The notes under the pieces: generated by a model
The model's input: the letters and a program-made list of their open reading frames with translations, nothing else
What the model was told of the DNA's origin: nothing
Database searches by the model: none
Assembly (NCBI RefSeq): GCF_001672975.1
Contig: NZ_LZKU01000149.1
Coordinates: 1 to 45,888, forward strand
Reading direction: 5' to 3'
Origin: Mycobacterium sp. 1465703.0
GTDB taxonomy: Bacteria; Actinomycetota; Actinomycetes; Mycobacteriales; Mycobacteriaceae
Length of the DNA: 45,888 nt
Program-made: the position numbers and the translations under genes
Shown: positions 44,872-45,888 of the stretch, in pieces
Layout: the number at the start of each line of letters is the position of its first letter
How positions within the stretch are numbered: the stretch's first letter is position 1

Positions 44872-45888
44872 GTGCGGCCTTCAACCGGCCTTTTTGATGT
44901 CGGCGGTCAGCGGCTGGTCACTCCGCCGATTCGGGGGCGGGCAGCCGAGCTCAAGGTAATCGGCGAGCGGATCGCGGCACTCGCCCAAGGGCGTGGAGGT
45001 GTGCTGGTCATCGAGGGACCGCCGGGCATCGGCAAAAGCCGGTTGTTGACCGAGGTCTTGGCGCTCGCCGAGAAGGCCGGTGTTCGGCCGTTGTTCGGCG
45101 AGGCGTTCGAGTATCAGCGGACGGTGCCGTTCTTCTCGCTGTTCATGGCGACCCTGCGCGCGGATCCCCCGGTCGGTGATGCGGAAGCGTTGCGCCGCTT
45201 GGGCACGACCGCCGATCTCAGCTATTGGGTGGTGCGTGATCTGCAGGCCGCCATATATGCCGCGGCGTCCCAAACACCCTTGGCGATCGTCCTCGAGGAC
45301 ATCCACTGGGCCGATAACGCCACCCTGCTGGCGTTGCGGTCGCTGGCCGCAACGCGGCCGGACGTACCTGTGTTGTGGGTCTTGACCGCCCGCACCGGAG
45401 CCGGCGGACCGGCGGTAAAGGAAACCTTGTCGGTGCTGCAGCGCGCGAACGCCACATTCGTGCGATTGGCGGCCATCACGCCGGACGCCGTCACCGACAT
45501 GGTCAGCGACGCGGTGCGAGCGAAAGCCGATGTGTCGCTGCTGAATTTGGCCTCCAAGGCGCACGGCAATCCGTTTCTGGTCAGCGAGCTGGTCCGCGGG
45601 CTGGGCGAGGAGGACCGACTGAACCTTAGCGGGGGGCGGGCGGTGGCCACCGGACACGGGCTGCCGCGGCGTCTGGGCGCCGGTATGCAGCAGCGGCTGG
45701 ACCTGCTTTCCGATAGTGCTTCGGAGGTGGTGCGGGTGGCGGCGGTGCTGCCGGATCGGTTTTCGGCGGAGCTATTGGCTGCGATGCTGGAACGGTCGCC
45801 GGCGTCGTTGCTGTCGGCGCTCGAGGAAGCGGTGCGCGCGGATCTGCTCGTCGAAGACGGTGACCGGCTGAGGTTTCGGCATGACTTG
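44872..45888 (+). CDS. LuxR-family regulator with AAA ATPase, partial (tandem paralogue)
   Basis: 339 codons, cut by the window end. Start GTG 44872 with AGGAAA upstream, giving VRPSTGLFDVGGQRLVTPPI. From RGRAAELKVIGERIAALAQG on, it parallels the gene at 42001 almost residue for residue: Walker A GPPGIGKS, FGEAFEYQRTVPFFSLFMATL, Walker B IVLEDIHWAD. The DNA of the first kilobase is also very similar, so this is a recent tandem duplication. The C-terminal DNA-binding domain lies outside the window. Confidence 0.9.
   Translation, partial: MRPSTGLFDVGGQRLVTPPIRGRAAELKVIGERIAALAQGRGGVLVIEGPPGIGKSRLLTEVLALAEKAGVRPLFGEAFEYQRTVPFFSLFMATLRADPPVGDAEALRRLGTTADLSYWVVRDLQAAIYAAASQTPLAIVLEDIHWADNATLLALRSLAATRPDVPVLWVLTARTGAGGPAVKETLSVLQRANATFVRLAAITPDAVTDMVSDAVRAKADVSLLNLASKAHGNPFLVSELVRGLGEEDRLNLSGGRAVATGHGLPRRLGAGMQQRLDLLSDSASEVVRVAAVLPDRFSAELLAAMLERSPASLLSALEEAVRADLLVEDGDRLRFRHDL

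Overview
The window looks like a slow-growing Mycobacterium. The DNA is GC-rich. It carries a PPE protein of the SVP type, an MmpS/MmpL pair, several F420-type enzymes, a gabD2 that closely resembles Rv1731 as I remember it, and LuxR regulators with large ATPase domains. No rRNA, tRNA, IS element or CRISPR array was seen. Both ends lie in repetitive coding sequence (NRPS on the left, tandem LuxR paralogues on the right), as expected if the window is a whole draft contig.

Region 1 (1-12.5 kb) is a lipopeptide locus. On the minus strand an MbtH-like gene precedes a giant non-ribosomal peptide synthetase that runs off the left edge. Its visible order is starter C-A-T-E, C-A-(N-methyltransferase)-T, C. 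This fits an acyl-D-residue-N-methyl-L-residue-... lipopeptide such as the lipopentapeptide of M. avium subsp. paratuberculosis, and does not fit ordinary glycopeptidolipid synthetases. A divergent Gap/SfLAP-family membrane protein lies across a 1.2-kb non-coding region that holds a near-perfect CRP-type site and a 15-bp tandem repeat spaced 21 bp. The first ~80 bases are NRPS linker in the opposite orientation, which marks an inversion or chimeric joint.

Region 2 (12.5-17.5 kb) holds housekeeping-like genes: an acidic repeat protein, a small charged protein, a Ddn-like protein, gabD2, a cyclic-nucleotide-binding protein and two membrane proteins.

Region 3 (17.5-39.5 kb) is an accessory redox region, almost all on the minus strand: cupins, two RidA proteins, an NmrA-like protein, an SDR whose catalytic Tyr is His, two F420-type LLM oxidoreductases plus two LLM gene fragments, an O-methyltransferase, an NTF2-like protein, a nitroreductase, two MDR quinone-oxidoreductase-like proteins, a MerA/Lpd-like flavoprotein, a DoxX protein, a lipoprotein cupin and a PPE protein. 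A plus-strand block (mmpS-mmpL and a 3-hydroxyisobutyrate-dehydrogenase-like gene) interrupts it. Four transcription units in this region start from the same 43-bp composite element, built from GGGTGA/TCACCC half-sites with fixed spacing. This points to a local regulon under one regulator and is the strongest undescribed signal in the window.

Region 4 (39.6-45.9 kb) holds regulators: a GAF/AAA/Fis-type activator with a degenerate Walker A and no visible GAFTGA, and two tandem LuxR-type ATPase regulators, the second truncated by the window end. Inverted repeats lie between the divergent Fis-type and LuxR genes.
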